A stretch of 64,000 nucleotides of DNA from Chiua virens (taxonomy: Eukaryota; Basidiomycota; Agaricomycetes; Boletales; Boletaceae). This document shows, in pieces, positions 1 to 12,019 of the stretch (positions are counted from its first letter, which is position 1; every line of letters begins with the position of its first letter). The notes beneath the pieces were generated by a model that saw only the letters and a list, made by a program, of their open reading frames with translations, was not told where the DNA came from and did no database searches. A program made the position numbers and the translations under genes. The stretch is taken from assembly GCA_019787685.1 (NCBI GenBank), contig JAHNUO010000014.1, forward strand, positions 434,001 to 498,000, written 5' to 3'.

Positions 1-3000
1 ACCTCCAATCGATATTCCACTCCGAGTCTCTTGTTGCCGAATCTCGTCTTGCAAAGGATGGCCCAAGGTATTCTGAGTCCTCGGTATGTCCATATGCAAA
101 TGCTGGAATGAGGTGAACCCCACGCATCACGGAATCTGAGTTGATGAAACCAAAGGCTTCTTCAACCCCAGCGACGTCAGTCTCGAAGAACTGGAGTCGA
201 TACAAGCGCTTCGAATCCCATCCTGCATCGAAGTTTGCGTCTCGCTGGAACCATCGCACAAATAGAACTTCCATCCGCTTTGGGGCCGAAAATTGTGAGA
301 ATGGATCCATTTGATGTTCGACCAACACGTGGAAGATGAGGACGACGCGAGCATACCAATAGGGGTGGATCCGCTCGTCTTCTTGTGAGAACAACATTAC
401 GTCGGCACGCGTCAGTGGATTGATGGTGTCTTGCTCACGTCCTAAGTCGTAGGTTGTGTAATTGACACGCAAGAGAGAACGTTCGAAGAACTTGTTGTTA
501 TGCAAAACAATGCATCGTCGGTCTTGGTCGGTAAAGTCATACTCATCACTGTTGTAGGCGAGGCCTCGCGGGCGTGCCAGGAGATGGTCTTTTAGACGTG
601 GAATAAAGCTCTGGTGTCATACTTCATCCTCAGCAATAGAAACGGCTAACAATAATGACGAACTTACTCTAACGGCAGGATCATTCTGTTTCTCACTCAA
701 CCAAGATGTGAGGTCATGTGCAACGCGAGTGCTAGATGCAATATGGTAGTGATCTTCGGGTGAAGAGCGAGCACGCCGAGGTGTATTCAAGTTTGCTGTG
801 TCCGCAACCAAAGTTTCTCGTGCCGCAATCACCTTCCTAACGAAATTTCAATGGCCTCTTGATTGGCCATACTTGCTACCTTAGAACCTTTCTTCTTCCC
901 TGACCGTGGAAATCGACGCTTCGAGCGCCTATGCTCAAGTTCACCCTTCAAATTTGATCAATTAGGATGTTCGACTTACGTATGTGAGTTGCTCACCAAC
1001 TGGGTTGAATAATTATCTGTCGTCCCAAATTTTCGAATGGTGTCGGGGTAATCACCAAGGGCGTGATATTTGTATGTCGCGAGGTTGAACTTCTTGTACT
1101 TAGGACCCCCTGTGGATGTCATTCCCTTGGTGCCTTTAACCTTTGATAAGACTGCCGCCTTGCGCCGTCCTCGCGCCGCATGCTCTTGGGGTAGCTCGGT
1201 GGTATAGTAATACGAGCATGTGACATGCTGGAATCGCTGGACTGAGCGTCCAAGGGAGACTGTCGCTATGTCAAAAAGAGTTAGTGTATCGTCTATATGC
1301 ATACGTAGTTTAGCATATGCATACCAAGAGGCTAGGTCGAACAGAAGGTCCAGAATAACCTCATTGTGAGGAGAGGGCAACAGTCCTTCAAGAGCTGGAA
1401 GTGCGCATTAAAAAGGCATCAAACTGGTCGTAAATTTGCATCGTGGCTTAAGGAAACCTACCTGCAGAAGGTCCTCAAAGTCCCGTCCTGCCAACCGCTT
1501 CATCGAGGACACATTGTTGTGAAACTTTCGAATGGTTCCATGTCCAAATGTCGGGACCTTGCGGTATCTGTATTCTGACACAGTAAGAGAGTTCAAGCCT
1601 GAGGACCAATTTTATGACTTGCCTCCAGTTCAGTTCATTTACAGCTACGCCGCCAACAGCTTGCAGGATACGTAGTAGATGCGTGAAAATAGCTTTCCAG
1701 ACGCCGAGTTCGAATTCGTGTAGGAGATCGATCACGAAAAGTAGGAAGAAATTGAAAGCGAACTCAGAAAGTTGCTCAGAAAAGGCATTCTATGAATGTT
1801 TCATTAGTTTGAATGAATTTCAACTCGAAAACTTACACGGATCGGAACAAGAGATTCCTGTTCCATATATTTCTTGACAGTTTTCCCATTGATCCTGTGC
1901 CCATCCTGAAAGATCTTTTGGCGTGCCATTGCAACCTTTCGATGGTAACGCTCATCACTATACCGCAGCCTTGTTACACGAGCCACCATGTCTTCTTCCG
2001 TTCCCGTCAGATGGACTTCAGACTTCTCAGCGAGACATCGGGGGCAAAGACATTTTCCAAGGAACTTTATACAAGCAAGGATGATCCTATCGGTGGTTCC
2101 GATCAGCTACTTTCGGGCCATGATCCTCCAAACTCACTTTTCAGGGTAATCACAGGCATAAATATAGAAGCGAGGGAAAAAGTACCATATGATGGCATCG
2201 GCACATTCAATCAGCAAGCCATACCTGTAAGCAAGAAGCATCTTCCAAATCAAATGTACAAGTTCTCGCTTGCAGAGGGTGTACATTTGGGGGTCGAGGC
2301 CTTCCCGCCATGTTTTTTTATGTACTCGTCTTGAAAGTTATCGGGTAGCTGTATCATTGGTTAGCAATAAGATACGTGTCAAATACGACTAATTACCTTT
2401 GGGATGTATGCGAGATGATGGCATGCTGCTGATGTTGGCCTTCTACGTATGTATTTTGACTGATTGCCAAAGGAGATAAATAGGCCAAAGGGAAGCGTCG
2501 CCGAAGTTTGCGAGCTGCGTAGCATCTGACCATACCATAAGTGGTAGAACGACACGCTCATATGTGTCGTCAATATCCCGAGGTAGCGCGTTGACCTCCT
2601 TGTACATCTCAAGTATCCTGGGAGATGAATAGACTTCGGAGTATACCTTGACAGCACGATCTTCAGACGTGTTCCAGTATTGTTCAAATGGCGTCATATG
2701 AAACGTAGATGCGATGGTATCCTTGAATACAGATGTGATAATTTCTGTGATTGACCGGTGAATGACTTCAACTTCAATTGTCGGTATCGCATCTTTGGAT
2801 CGATATCGTGCTTGTTCCGTAGGGAGTGGCAAGTCCAGTGTGGTTTTCATCCACCCGTGTGTAGCACGAAAAGGATTGAACTCCTCCTGTAGATACCTGC
2901 TTATGTGTTTCCGCTCTCGTTCATGTGAGAAAGAAGCCACGTCAGCTGGGTTAAAAAGAGGGTCACCGCAATATGATATGGCAAGCCGATTAAGCTCCGA

Positions 3001-3920
3001 GATGGACTTTGTTGTCGAACCTGAATAATCCCAAAGCATCAGAAGTGCTGCAGTAGGACCGCTGAACACTGAATAGAGTTCATTGAGCGTGGTTGGAGTG
3101 GTCGAGTCGGCAGTGTGGTGGGACTGGTTTTGTTCTAATGTGGGGGCATCAACCACGTCCAAAAGTGAGTCCGTATTGAGAATGAAGGTGGGAGGAACAG
3201 GATAGATTCGATACAGCCCCATGGAGTCAGATCGAGTTGTAAATTGGGTCGGTGATATGGATGAGTCGGAATGGGATTCCTGAGAAGTTGAAGGTGACTC
3301 AGGCTCGGGGCCCGGGGGCGCACTCAAACTGGGCACATATGGTACTTGACGAAGCCCAGCGAATTGGCCAGGAAGAAAGTCTATGTAGCGAGCAGGAAGA
3401 CGGATATGCCGTCCCGAACGTACAGAGTGTATGGCTGGTGGTGGTGGTGGTGGTGACATATTGACGTCAAGTTCTTCATTGAACTTTGAACATGTTGTAA
3501 GTAGCGGCACAACAAGAATGTCAGAGTAAATCGCATACGTCAACATCGTCCTCATTCTCCATGTCCCAATCTTCGAGTTGGGTATTACCCTTGTCTTCTT
3601 CAAGCTCTTCCACAGCATCATTTTGCACCCCGTTGTAGTGCTACTGAGTCAGCAAAGGCAGCACTGCATAACACTTGAGACTCTGAGTCGGATGGAGATG
3701 ATGAAGACTGAGAGCTCGAGCCTGAGCTCAGCGTTGCAGTGTGCTTTGGATGCTTCTGCTTCCTCCCCTTGGCCTTGACCTTGGTCTGAGTTTGATAGTG
3801 CTTCGAAAATAGGTTAGAGGACAGTGCATGACTCTTGGAACACCGGCCTTCGTGCCCACTCAGGGATTTGGTCGATTCAAATGGCTGTTGACACCCAAGG
3901 CAGACTAGATTGGTGGACAT
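1..3920 (-). CDS. Plavaka-family (CACTA-like) transposase, 3' end outside window
   Basis: Multi-exon gene read from 3920 down to base 1. The N-terminus has a C2HC-type zinc finger (CLGCQQPFESTKSLSGHEGRC pattern, about 3855-3910) followed by a Ser-rich linker. The exon at about 3460-2440 carries the family signature: RLPARYIDFLPGQ, a Pro/Ser-rich stretch, LMLWDYSGSTTKS, then VVLPLMVWSDATQLANFG and ASLWPIYL. Further exons give CHHLAYIP (2400-2440), KCLCPRCLAEKSEVHLTG (about 2000-2060) and IDLLHEFELGVWKA (about 1690-1735), the hallmark acidic helix of the transposase core. The tail contains FDLASWYAYAKLRMHID (1265-1350) and, near the window edge, the HPYWYARV segment. Plavaka elements are DDE transposases of mushroom genomes. 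Exon boundaries were not resolved base by base, and I did not prove that every junction is intact. Start chosen at ATG 3920 because it immediately precedes the zinc finger. Confidence 0.85.
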
Positions 3921-4027
3921 GGGGTATGACAACAGACACAATTCTGACACAAGCAGGTTAAGTATATATTCAGACCGAGCTGCGACTTTCCCACGATCCT
4001 ATCTCCCCCTTCACCCTTAATCCCATC

Positions 4028-4144
4028 ATGCGTACTCGGCCAAACTTTTACATGCTCACCTTTGAGGAAGAGTCTGAGGACGAGGAGCCCGCAAAAGGAG
4101 AAACCGACCCGGAGGAAGAAAGGCCAATCAAAAGCTGCAAATGT
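4028..4144 (+). CDS. Short acidic ORF truncated by a MITE
   Basis: An ATG at 4028 opens a frame of about 39 codons (MRTRPNFYMLTFEEESEDEE...). It runs straight into the foldback element at 4146 and is then only element sequence up to a stop at 4231. It lies just upstream of, and divergent from, the Plavaka gene. It may be the start of a gene interrupted by the MITE, or chance. No function can be assigned. Confidence 0.2.
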
Positions 4145-4145
4145 A

Positions 4146-4289
4146 AAATATTTCTCACAGGTATAACTGCTGTGGGAAATTCTAAGGGGACAGAAGATAA
4201 TTTGTTCTGCTACCCAAAAGGTCCGAGATAAGATAATCTTCTGTCCCCCTTAGAATTTCCCACAACAATTATACCTGTGAGAAATATTT
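4146..4289. repeat. Foldback MITE with long terminal inverted repeats
   Basis: The left half starts AAATATTTCTCACAGGTATA and continues through TGTGGGAAATTCTAAGGGG and ACAGAAGAT. The right half is its near-perfect reverse complement, ending CCTGTGAGAAATATTT at 4289. Each arm is about 53 bp with few mismatches, around a centre of roughly 30-40 bp. Size and structure fit a non-autonomous foldback/MITE. I could not identify a convincing target-site duplication or the family that mobilises it. It sits about 225 bp upstream of the Plavaka start codon, but its ends do not obviously match that element. Confidence 0.75.
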
Positions 4290-6161
4290 GACATGTCCGA
4301 AAATAAAATATATTGCAAACCTCATAATGGAATTGTAAATATAATATGCTGAAATACATTTTCAATCGCATAAAAACGTCCTCAAAATATTGGAAACCCC
4401 GTATTATGTATGCTCACCTCCATCCCACAATATTGCATCCATCATGTCATTTGATATATTCAATGCAATATACCACCAAATATCATGCATTTTTCGATGC
4501 ACAACCATCCATGCTACCTAAGCACACGTCCTTTCCGACACGACAACATGCGTTCATGTGAACGTGTGCATGCGATAGCACCGAGCGTGTCTTGTTCATT
4601 TGTTGCACACAATTCGATACGGTTTTTCGATTTGTCTTCCTCACCATCATACTGTTAACCACCATGCTTTCCAGGTCACGTCTAGTACTGAGATAAAACA
4701 TGTGTGCGTAGCAAACAGAAAAAACAGTGATAGGAAGTACGACGCTGGCGAGGAGGAAGGATTGAATGAGAGTAGCGCGCGGACCAAACAAAAGCGAGCA
4801 AAAGGAAGTGTGGCCAAACCGAGATTGCCAAGGCGAGGTGACTCAAGACTTGATACTCACGAGGAAGGGTCCAAACTACCGTGGAAGAGGACAGCATGGC
4901 GACCCAGTAAGGGACAGAACTCAGATGGACATGGGAAAACCGTCGTAGATTCAGGAAGGATGAAACCAGGCTTTTCACTAGCACTAGTACCCTGGAGGTT
5001 GGTGGTGTGAGTGTCAATGAAATGCAATTGAGGGGATCAAAAATGGGGTGCTTACGAGTTCGAACTCATCCGAACAGAGCTTCCTCCATGGAAAAGTGAT
5101 CAGAATCGCCGGCGAAATCGCATACATTCATTGGCTGGTGGAGAAAGAGTCGATGTTAGGGACTCGGACGTTGCGAAAGTGCCTCCCACGTTGTTTTGCC
5201 GCACTGCACTAATGCGTCCCCTCTTCACTGCTTGACTGGACGCAGGACAGAAACCTCGGTAGTGAGAACAAAACGCTAAGAGTATCCTCCAGCCCTGGCT
5301 GGACATCCTGATCCGCCGTCATAAGTCCAAATACCAGCAGGAGGGAAGCATACTCACCATCTCAGGAACACCACCGCTCGAGGTCCAAAGTAGATTGTTC
5401 ACTGGGAGGGGTCAACGGAGTGTTAGACGATTCATCTATCGAAGGAAAAGGGGCATAGAAGAATGACCTGCTTGCGAGGATCTTGAGTACTATCAGCATG
5501 AGCACTGAAGGTAGTCACGAACCTGGTCATAGTCAAAGGCGGCAGCTCTGCCAGTAGTGTGAATGCAATTGGTGTGTCGCAGGGGACGGTGGAGAGGGGG
5601 AACCCCGCTGGTGCACTGGCGGTTGGACCGCCAGCCACTGTGCCAGGACCCTTGGCACCGCTCGGCACTTGAGGGGGTTGATTACAGTAAGCATTGGTTG
5701 CTATGGTTAGTCCCCTCAAGCTATCCTTTCTGGTTCAACCTTGGTTCAACCCGCTGGTTCTTCACTGCACCTCATGTCAACAAACGCAAAATTTCCCTTC
5801 TGAGTGGGTTGGAACTTGATCTCGCGCTCACTCAGTTCCAGAAGCTTCGTTCGTCTCTTGTTGAAGAGCTGCAGATAACAGAGCATTGGAGAGTTCAACA
5901 TCGTGCAAAAGGGCTGCTCTACATCTATCCAGAGGCAACACTCCGCGAGGCCACAATCGCCTGAAGGGTGGTGACGATATGACCATCAAGGCTTAAGATT
6001 GGGATAAACAGTGGAAGTGCGTCCAGGTCTTCTGCTTCTCTCGCATGACCAATTCCGTGGTCATTTTCTTTAAACCTGGTCTGACTCGGATAGGGGTAAA
6101 CATTCTTTTCCCAATCTTATTTTCCAGCTCCGCCTGGTAAGGTCAGAAGCTTGACAATTTC
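4290..6161. other. No recognisable gene; AT-rich stretch then short unassigned frames
   Basis: 4290-4560 is AT-rich. Several short frames follow on both strands. The most protein-like is on the plus strand at about 5730-5964, ending ...KGLLYIYPEATLREATIA before a TGA, which could be the last exon of a decayed gene. The minus-strand frames at 5100-5306 and 5432-5719 show no domain that I recognise. Confidence 0.4.
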
Positions 6162-6717
6162 TCAATGTGAGCACGCAAAGGTAGAATCGGAAATCAGAGC
6201 TGCGGAAGGGACAGAGTAGCCTGAGACATCCCCTCGAGGTATTGGTGGCTCGGGAAGTATATCCCGATACCTGGTGGGCAACTGACGATTCAGTTGTTGA
6301 GTTCGCCGTTTTACGAGGGGCTCATCGATGTCCTGTGGGTCGCTGGAGTTTACCATCCGTTCATCGGACTTAAAAAGACTAAGATCAACAAGTCACTGGA
6401 ACAACTTGGATACTCACTGGCTGAACTGTAGCATCCTGGCGGGAACCACCCTCAACAGTCACGGTGAAATTGTTATCGACGTCTCCGTGATCATTGGTCA
6501 TATGACTTTCGCTGTAAAGAGGATCAGGTGCGGTACAGCGTTTCTTCCGCTGGAAATTTACTTTTGCTCTTTCCAAGGCGTCAGCAAGGCGCTTTGTGCC
6601 CCTCCGTTTCGTTCTTTGTGAGTGCCCCAGTGCTCTGAAAATCGCGGCCGCATGATACGCATGTGTTGGAGGGTGCGGAGATAATTCAATTACACAATTC
6701 TTGCCCAAAAACCGCAC
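6162..6717 (-). CDS. Hypothetical two-exon protein with an LPTRYRD motif
   Basis: Two exons appear to join. The first, 6717 to about 6420, is basic (HSQRTKRRGTKRLADALERA) and ends ...DATVQPV. A plausible intron starting GTGAGTATCC and ending TTTTTAAG (about 6371-6419) leads to the second exon, down to a stop at 6162, containing KRRTQQLNRQLPTRYRDI and LPEPP. The basic stretch followed by L-P-x-R-Y-R-D resembles the linker upstream of the catalytic core in Plavaka-like proteins, as in the neighbour at 1-3920. No catalytic core follows here, so this may be an N-terminal remnant of a second such element. That link is inference. Confidence 0.4.
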
Positions 6718-7284
6718 GCGGACGTTAGCAGGGCAAGAGATTTAGAATGGTTGGGGTTGGGGGGGAGGGAAGATCATATAAAATAAAACTTTTGGAGCGA
6801 GCAAACTTGACGTGTAGTACTACTCACGCTTACATATCGGTGTGAACATACTGAAGAGTCCGCTAACACACAATTTGGTTCTGAGATCTGAACTTCAAAT
6901 GGTGGATTTGGGCACAGCAGGGCTCTGAGAAGTACCTTGTATGCTGCGATAAATAATGGAGTCATACTAATAGTGCAACACTGCTCGTTTACATAAGTTG
7001 ATGCGAATGCCTAGCCAACTCGCATAGTCTGAGGTAGCACAATCAGCCTAAGTAGTACGTGGTATCACAAATTACATAGGAGGTAAAATGCCAAGTAAAA
7101 TGGCTGCAAGTGAAGGGGCGGCTCAGCTAACACATAGTATCACAAAGAAGACGGCTACAAATAATTAAGCTGAAAGAAATGGCGAGGCCTGCCTGGTATC
7201 TATGCCTGAATGCAGCAGCATCAGCACAGACACAATCACCTTCAAAGCCAACTTACATACTATAGGCATTTGTTTCTTCAATAC

Positions 7285-8202
7285 TCACAGTTTACTTTCC
7301 AAGCCAGGGAAGGTATGGGGTTTAAAAGTGAGATCCATATACGCCAAGGCCAGCTCGCCATTGGCGCCCTGCAGATCACCAAGGCCATAATGCGCTTGGC
7401 AGAATCCAGTAGCTTCGTCATCACCCTCGTCTTCACACAGCAGTGAACGAAGAGAGTCGTATTCAGTTTCAACTTCTACTAGCTGTAGAATTAGGCCTCG
7501 CTTCTTAGTCAAAAGCTTGACTATCTCAGCCTTCATTTGTGAGGTCGTGCGCAGGTTACAAGAAGCATGGATCTTGCAAGCATATGGAAAATCAGTACGT
7601 TCCACTCTCTGAGGGTTCAATTACTCACGCGACGGAGAAACGGATGTTCACGAATAAATTGTTCGCTGTCGATGATATTGACATCCACATGTCGTGCTGC
7701 TTCGACATAATGCAAGATCTGCATTCAGTGATATGTAAATGTGCAAATTCATAACAATCATCCATCGAGCCTCCTACCCTGTCTGCTCCAGGAATCCTTG
7801 ATGTTCGAATGGTCAGAGGGCGATAATGGACGGCGTTTGGGTCATATGAAGCGCATGATACAGTCTCTACCTTTTCTGAGTGTTGAGTCTGCATGTTGGC
7901 GTAAATGGGCTTAGTGGGTGACAGGCCCATTGGATGTTTCGCCATCCTATCTATAAGTGAACCCACGGTTGTGGCTATATGTAACTCCGCAACTCCGCAT
8001 AGTACGAAACTAATCCCACGATCGAACGAAGTGTTGTTGAAAGCTTCATGCATGATGGTGAATAGTAGAGCAGGCTGAATGCCATTACCAACAAGACATG
8101 AACTGCGGCACATTTAACAGGGTGGTGTGACATACTGATTGACATCATCCACAGAAGAAATTGTCCGGGGGGTTGACAGAAGGCTTTCAGGTTGAGTCCC
8201 AA
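7285..8202 (-). CDS. Hypothetical multi-exon protein (three clean exon joins)
   Basis: I do not recognise the family, but the exon structure is coherent. An exon ends ...SRIPGADR (about 7787), then an intron GTAGGAGG...AATGCAG of about 60 nt. The next exon reads LHYVEAARHVDVNIIDSEQF and ends FLRR (about 7632), then an intron GTGAGTAA...TTGCAAG. The following exon reads LRTTSQMKAEIVKLLTKKRG, then LRSLLCEDEGDDEATGFCQ, AHYGLGDL and LALAYMDLTF. The last part looks helical and partly coiled-coil. Upstream, 7900-8110 encodes GIQPALLFTIMHEAFNN. Conserved-looking residues on either side of proper introns suggest a real gene rather than noise. Start and end are not fixed; the 3' end could continue toward 6717. 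Confidence 0.5.
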
Positions 8203-9156
8203 CGGGTACTCGCTTTCGTTGGGTTGTTATGTCATGTCAGTGGATATCATTATCCAATATACCTCATCGACCGGTGGGTGGAGCCTTCAGATGTTTGAGC
8301 TTTCATTCGGCACATACATATATCGGCCCAAGTGTGACTTTCCTTGTCAGCGCGGCGACCATGGTCCTCTCAGATCGTATATGGAAAGTTGTCAAAAGTC
8401 AGTTTGTACCAGAACACACGGATGGGATTCAAGAAATATGGCTCCCCTCTAAGTTTCTTCGTGACGGAGTCCGAAATGATGATGAGTGCATTAACGGATT
8501 ACAAGAGGAGTCAATTTACTGTGGTCATTAACTGACAACAGGAACGGGTTGCGAGATATGTGAAGGCTCATAATAAGAGGCTCAATGATGTCAACCAGAT
8601 CCTCGAACACTGTCTACAAGGGAACCCACTCTGACCAGTCAGCGGATAAACATTACGAACTTGGTGGTAGCTGTGCCGGGAGGGGACGGTGTAACTGACA
8701 ATACTAGATGACCTATGGGTAGAAGGATATGAGCAATCCCAATCGCATATGCCAAGGCTGCCAGTGAGTGAAGCTGGGATTCCGTTCCTTTAAAATGAAA
8801 GTCATATCGTAGAGGATAGTTACCAGATCGATTGGACACCGATGGATCGTCAGACGAGGACAGGTGCGTTCAAGTTACAGAGCAAACATGATATTCTCTT
8901 GTCGGACATCCGACGGTGTTTCGATATCGCATGGTCGTCATTTTCCGTGCATTGAGTTGGACCGGTGTGGGGCCGGTGTTTGCTGCATCATTGAAACATT
9001 GACATCCCGGCTTTGAGCTGATATCTCAGAGGGCCTGATCAGTGTGGAGGTCATCGAGAATCGCTTCGGTGATAGCCTGAGAGCAGAACGATATGTAATT
9101 ACAAAACATAGCAGCAGAATGAATAAAGAGACGTTCAATCGGATGACACTGTGACA
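8203..9156. other. No confident gene; minus-strand fragments only
   Basis: Minus-strand frames at 8639-8839 (with a hydrophobic stretch LAYAIGIAHILLPIGHLVLS) and 8938-9138 could be exons of the flanking minus-strand genes. I could not join them with certainty. The plus-strand frames at 8192-8535 look like shadows. Confidence 0.3.
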
Positions 9157-11164
9157 TTAAACCCTAAATCCCAACTCTTCCTTCAAACGAATGAGTTCCC
9201 TATGACCATTTGCCCTCTCATGTGCAAGCAAATGAGTGTAGGGGAGGGACAAATCATCGAGGGCCTTCAAAAGCTTGAATGCAAGACTAGTTAGGTCATT
9301 GATCGCACGGTTTCGACGACCCTCGGACTTGTCAAAGGGTAACTGACGTGGTCGTTGTGCCACATCATAAACTATGCTTGTCGATAGCTTGTTGAATAGC
9401 TATGAGTACCAGGGCTCGTTGTATTGATGCATCACTCACCGAGGCAAGGATCTTTGCCAATAATGTTAAGACACTATTGTTATCTAGGTCTACGACTGGA
9501 CCCCACGATGTCAACACATTTCGTGGGCCTCTCCTGGCATGTCGAACGCCCAGCGTGTGAGGCTCGCGTTCATCTGGAGATAATAGTGTGGCAACGAAAC
9601 GCCGCACAGAGTAGTTACCAAACCAAACTATCTCGCACTCGGGACCTGTAAATTCGTGCCAAATCTGACAGCCGAATTTATGGTTCCACTGGGCGGCAGA
9701 TTGGTAGAAATTTTTGCGCTCTTCGCTGTACACCCTGGGAAGGATGGTGATGTTGCTCTGTAGAGGGCGAGTGTCGACGTGCGGCGGAGGCAAATAATCA
9801 ATAACTTGGCATTTAACCAAAGCTCCCAGGGTGGACCTCAGGAGTTGGTTCATGCATGATTGCCGCGCCAATTTAATCTAGTGAAAAATTAATGTCACAA
9901 ATAATTATAATTGACAAACGAATGAAATGCCAGATACGTACGACGTCTTTGAAACTGGTGTTGAAGAGGTTCAGCGCTTCCTTGAGGCCGTTGATGATTT
10001 CTGAGGCGTTAGTGGGTTGCTGCATGGCGAGCATGACAATCCCGTTGATGGTAATGGGTACCATTTTCAATGGCTCGCTGGGTCGCAACTGCTCCCAGCG
10101 AACGTAAGCACTGGACAGCGCACGATTAGTAAAATGCGTGAGTCTCGAGGGTGGATGGCTCGTGTGGGTGTCGTGAAAGACCATGTGCCAGGTGTGGAGG
10201 AAAACGTGGGCCCATGGTCGGTCGATATGCAGTATATGGGTAACTGTTGAAGGTATTGTTGAGAGCTGATTTTGACAACGAGAAAAAAGCATTCACTTAC
10301 CCATGATGGGGAAAGCTGAAGTATTGCTAACACTACCACCGTCAGTGTAGTCGTTCCATGGAAACATTTCAGCTGTCAGAGGTAGTGGCGGTGGCGGTAC
10401 CTGTAGGGCTTGGGGATTAGGCTGAACCGTGTCCGGATATTGGAGTTCAACCACGAATGAGTCCGAGGAGAATGGTGTGAGTAAGAACGGTGGTTGTGAC
10501 TGTGCGTCATTGGCGCCCGGTGCTAGCAACAACGAGTACGTCTGTGGTACTAGGGCTTGGTTAGAACTGTAGGATGGGGCTGGATGGCCCGGTCGGAGTG
10601 TGAAGTCGAGCAAAGGCTCGAGTAGAGAGCTGGGTGGAAGCGAGGAGGATGAGTAGTCCGGGGGTGCGAAGTCAACGGAAGGCTCAAGTGGAAAGCTGGG
10701 TGGAAGCGAGGATGAATAGTCCGGGGGTGCAAAGTCAAGGGGAGGCCCAAGGAGAGAATTGGGTGTAGGTAAGGAAGCTGGATGGAGTCTAAAGTCAACG
10801 GATGGACTTCAAACATCGAGGGAGAAATTGACTTACCGCTATGACCAAGGAGGGACTCTTGAGCGTTGCCGAGGGGTAAAGGCACAGTGGAAACCACGAT
10901 CGGTTCATATGAGCCGATCATGACTTGGTTCCAAAACAAAGAATAAAAAGTATCATCATTGAGTGAACTCGAAGCCTGAAAATTCTCATCGTCAGCATCG
11001 GATGGCGCCATGGCGAAACAGGATGATAGAAAAGAACGCCAACTTGCCTCTGGTACTAAAGACCTGAACTTTACTAGGCTAGATCGAGGCCCTTGTGGGA
11101 AATCCGAGTCCGGGAACGCAATTTGCGGCTTGCCATAAGACGGAAAACAGGCGGCGATTGACAT
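9157..11164 (-). CDS. Hypothetical multi-exon protein with Pro/His-rich N-terminal region
   Basis: Read from ATG 11164 on the minus strand. The first exon (MSIAACFPSYGKPQIAFPD...) leads into a Pro/His/Ser-rich low-complexity region containing near-repeats of LPLTSHPRTTHPPRFHPA. The next exons (about 10610-10300 and 10290-9900) include PPPPLPLTAEMFPWNDY and INGLKEALNLFNTSFKDVV. A long exon at about 9871-9490 reads NQLLRSTLGALVKCQVIDYL, then NHKFGCQIWHEFTGPECEI. It is followed by LDNNSVLTLLAKILASV and a final exon ending KEELGFRV with a stop at 9157. I recognise no domain. The acidic and proline-rich start could suggest a regulator, but nothing confirms that. Exon limits are approximate. Confidence 0.45.
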
Positions 11165-12019
11165 AAAAATGGTGGTGGGAGTTTCGCGAAGAGAAGGCTG
11201 GAGCGAAGTTACTCGGGGGACTTTGCTGACTCAATTCTAGCATGTCATCCTTGAGTAAAATAAACCCACACCCGTAGCGTGCCGCCGATCAGGGGACGAG
11301 TTGGAACTTGGAGGAGGAGAGGCTAGACAGGCGATGTGATATAACAGCGCGCAGACACAGCGGCGCAACGTTGCCATCGTCATGTTGTCACGTTGTCATG
11401 CCGTCGTGACACGCTAAGAGTGAAGGGGATAAGGACCAGAGCGAGTACTCACCTGGCATACGAAGCTCGAGATGAGCTGGCCATACTATAAGCTGAAGCG
11501 GATGCATCATCAACGGGAAGCGTTGGAGCAGGACAGGGAAAAAGCTCGGGGCACGTTGGGTAACGTGAACTAAAGAGTGGATTCAGATCCACATGTAGAA
11601 GAACCTTGAATCTAGTCTGGTGACCAGCCCGTCTATGAGGTCAGATTCCCCGACTCCCACGGAGTGAGGGAGGGTAGAAACGTACAGCCACCAAGCAAGC
11701 GGGACTGCAGGAACATTTTACTAAATCAGGACTTGCTTGTTTGTACGTGTTGTTTCTCTTGATGAAAGGACCGCTGCCTTTAATCAAGCTGCTTACCAAA
11801 CTGTGGTTGCTATGGACGCCACACAGAATGTGAGTAGAGTCGAAGCTGTAATAACCCATACCTCTCGGGACAGGTCCCCTGAGGGGTATGGGTTTTAGGA
11901 GAGTATGGGTTTCGAGTTCGGCCAACCAATGACGAGAAATTTCCATTAAGTGCCTTTGTATTCTACTGGGTCTATGTATGAGACAACATCCACCCCTATC
12001 AGAAACCTCTCCCAAACCA
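11165..12019. other. Intergenic; no supported gene, one 24-bp dispersed motif
   Basis: The minus-strand frame at 11641-12072 has no recognisable domain. A 24-bp sequence beginning CTAGTCTGGTGACCAGCC (11612-11635) recurs exactly at 24837-24860 and therefore also in the right arm. Its core CTGGTGACCAG is palindromic. Confidence 0.4.

Noticed and set aside
4483..5017. Opposed frames of 102-136 codons, one hydrophobic
   Set aside because: No domain, no plausible intron structure and low-complexity hydrophobicity; treated as chance.
5040..5080. tRNA-like T-loop string (GAGTTCGAACTC)
   Set aside because: No acceptor stem, D-arm or anticodon arm could be paired around it.
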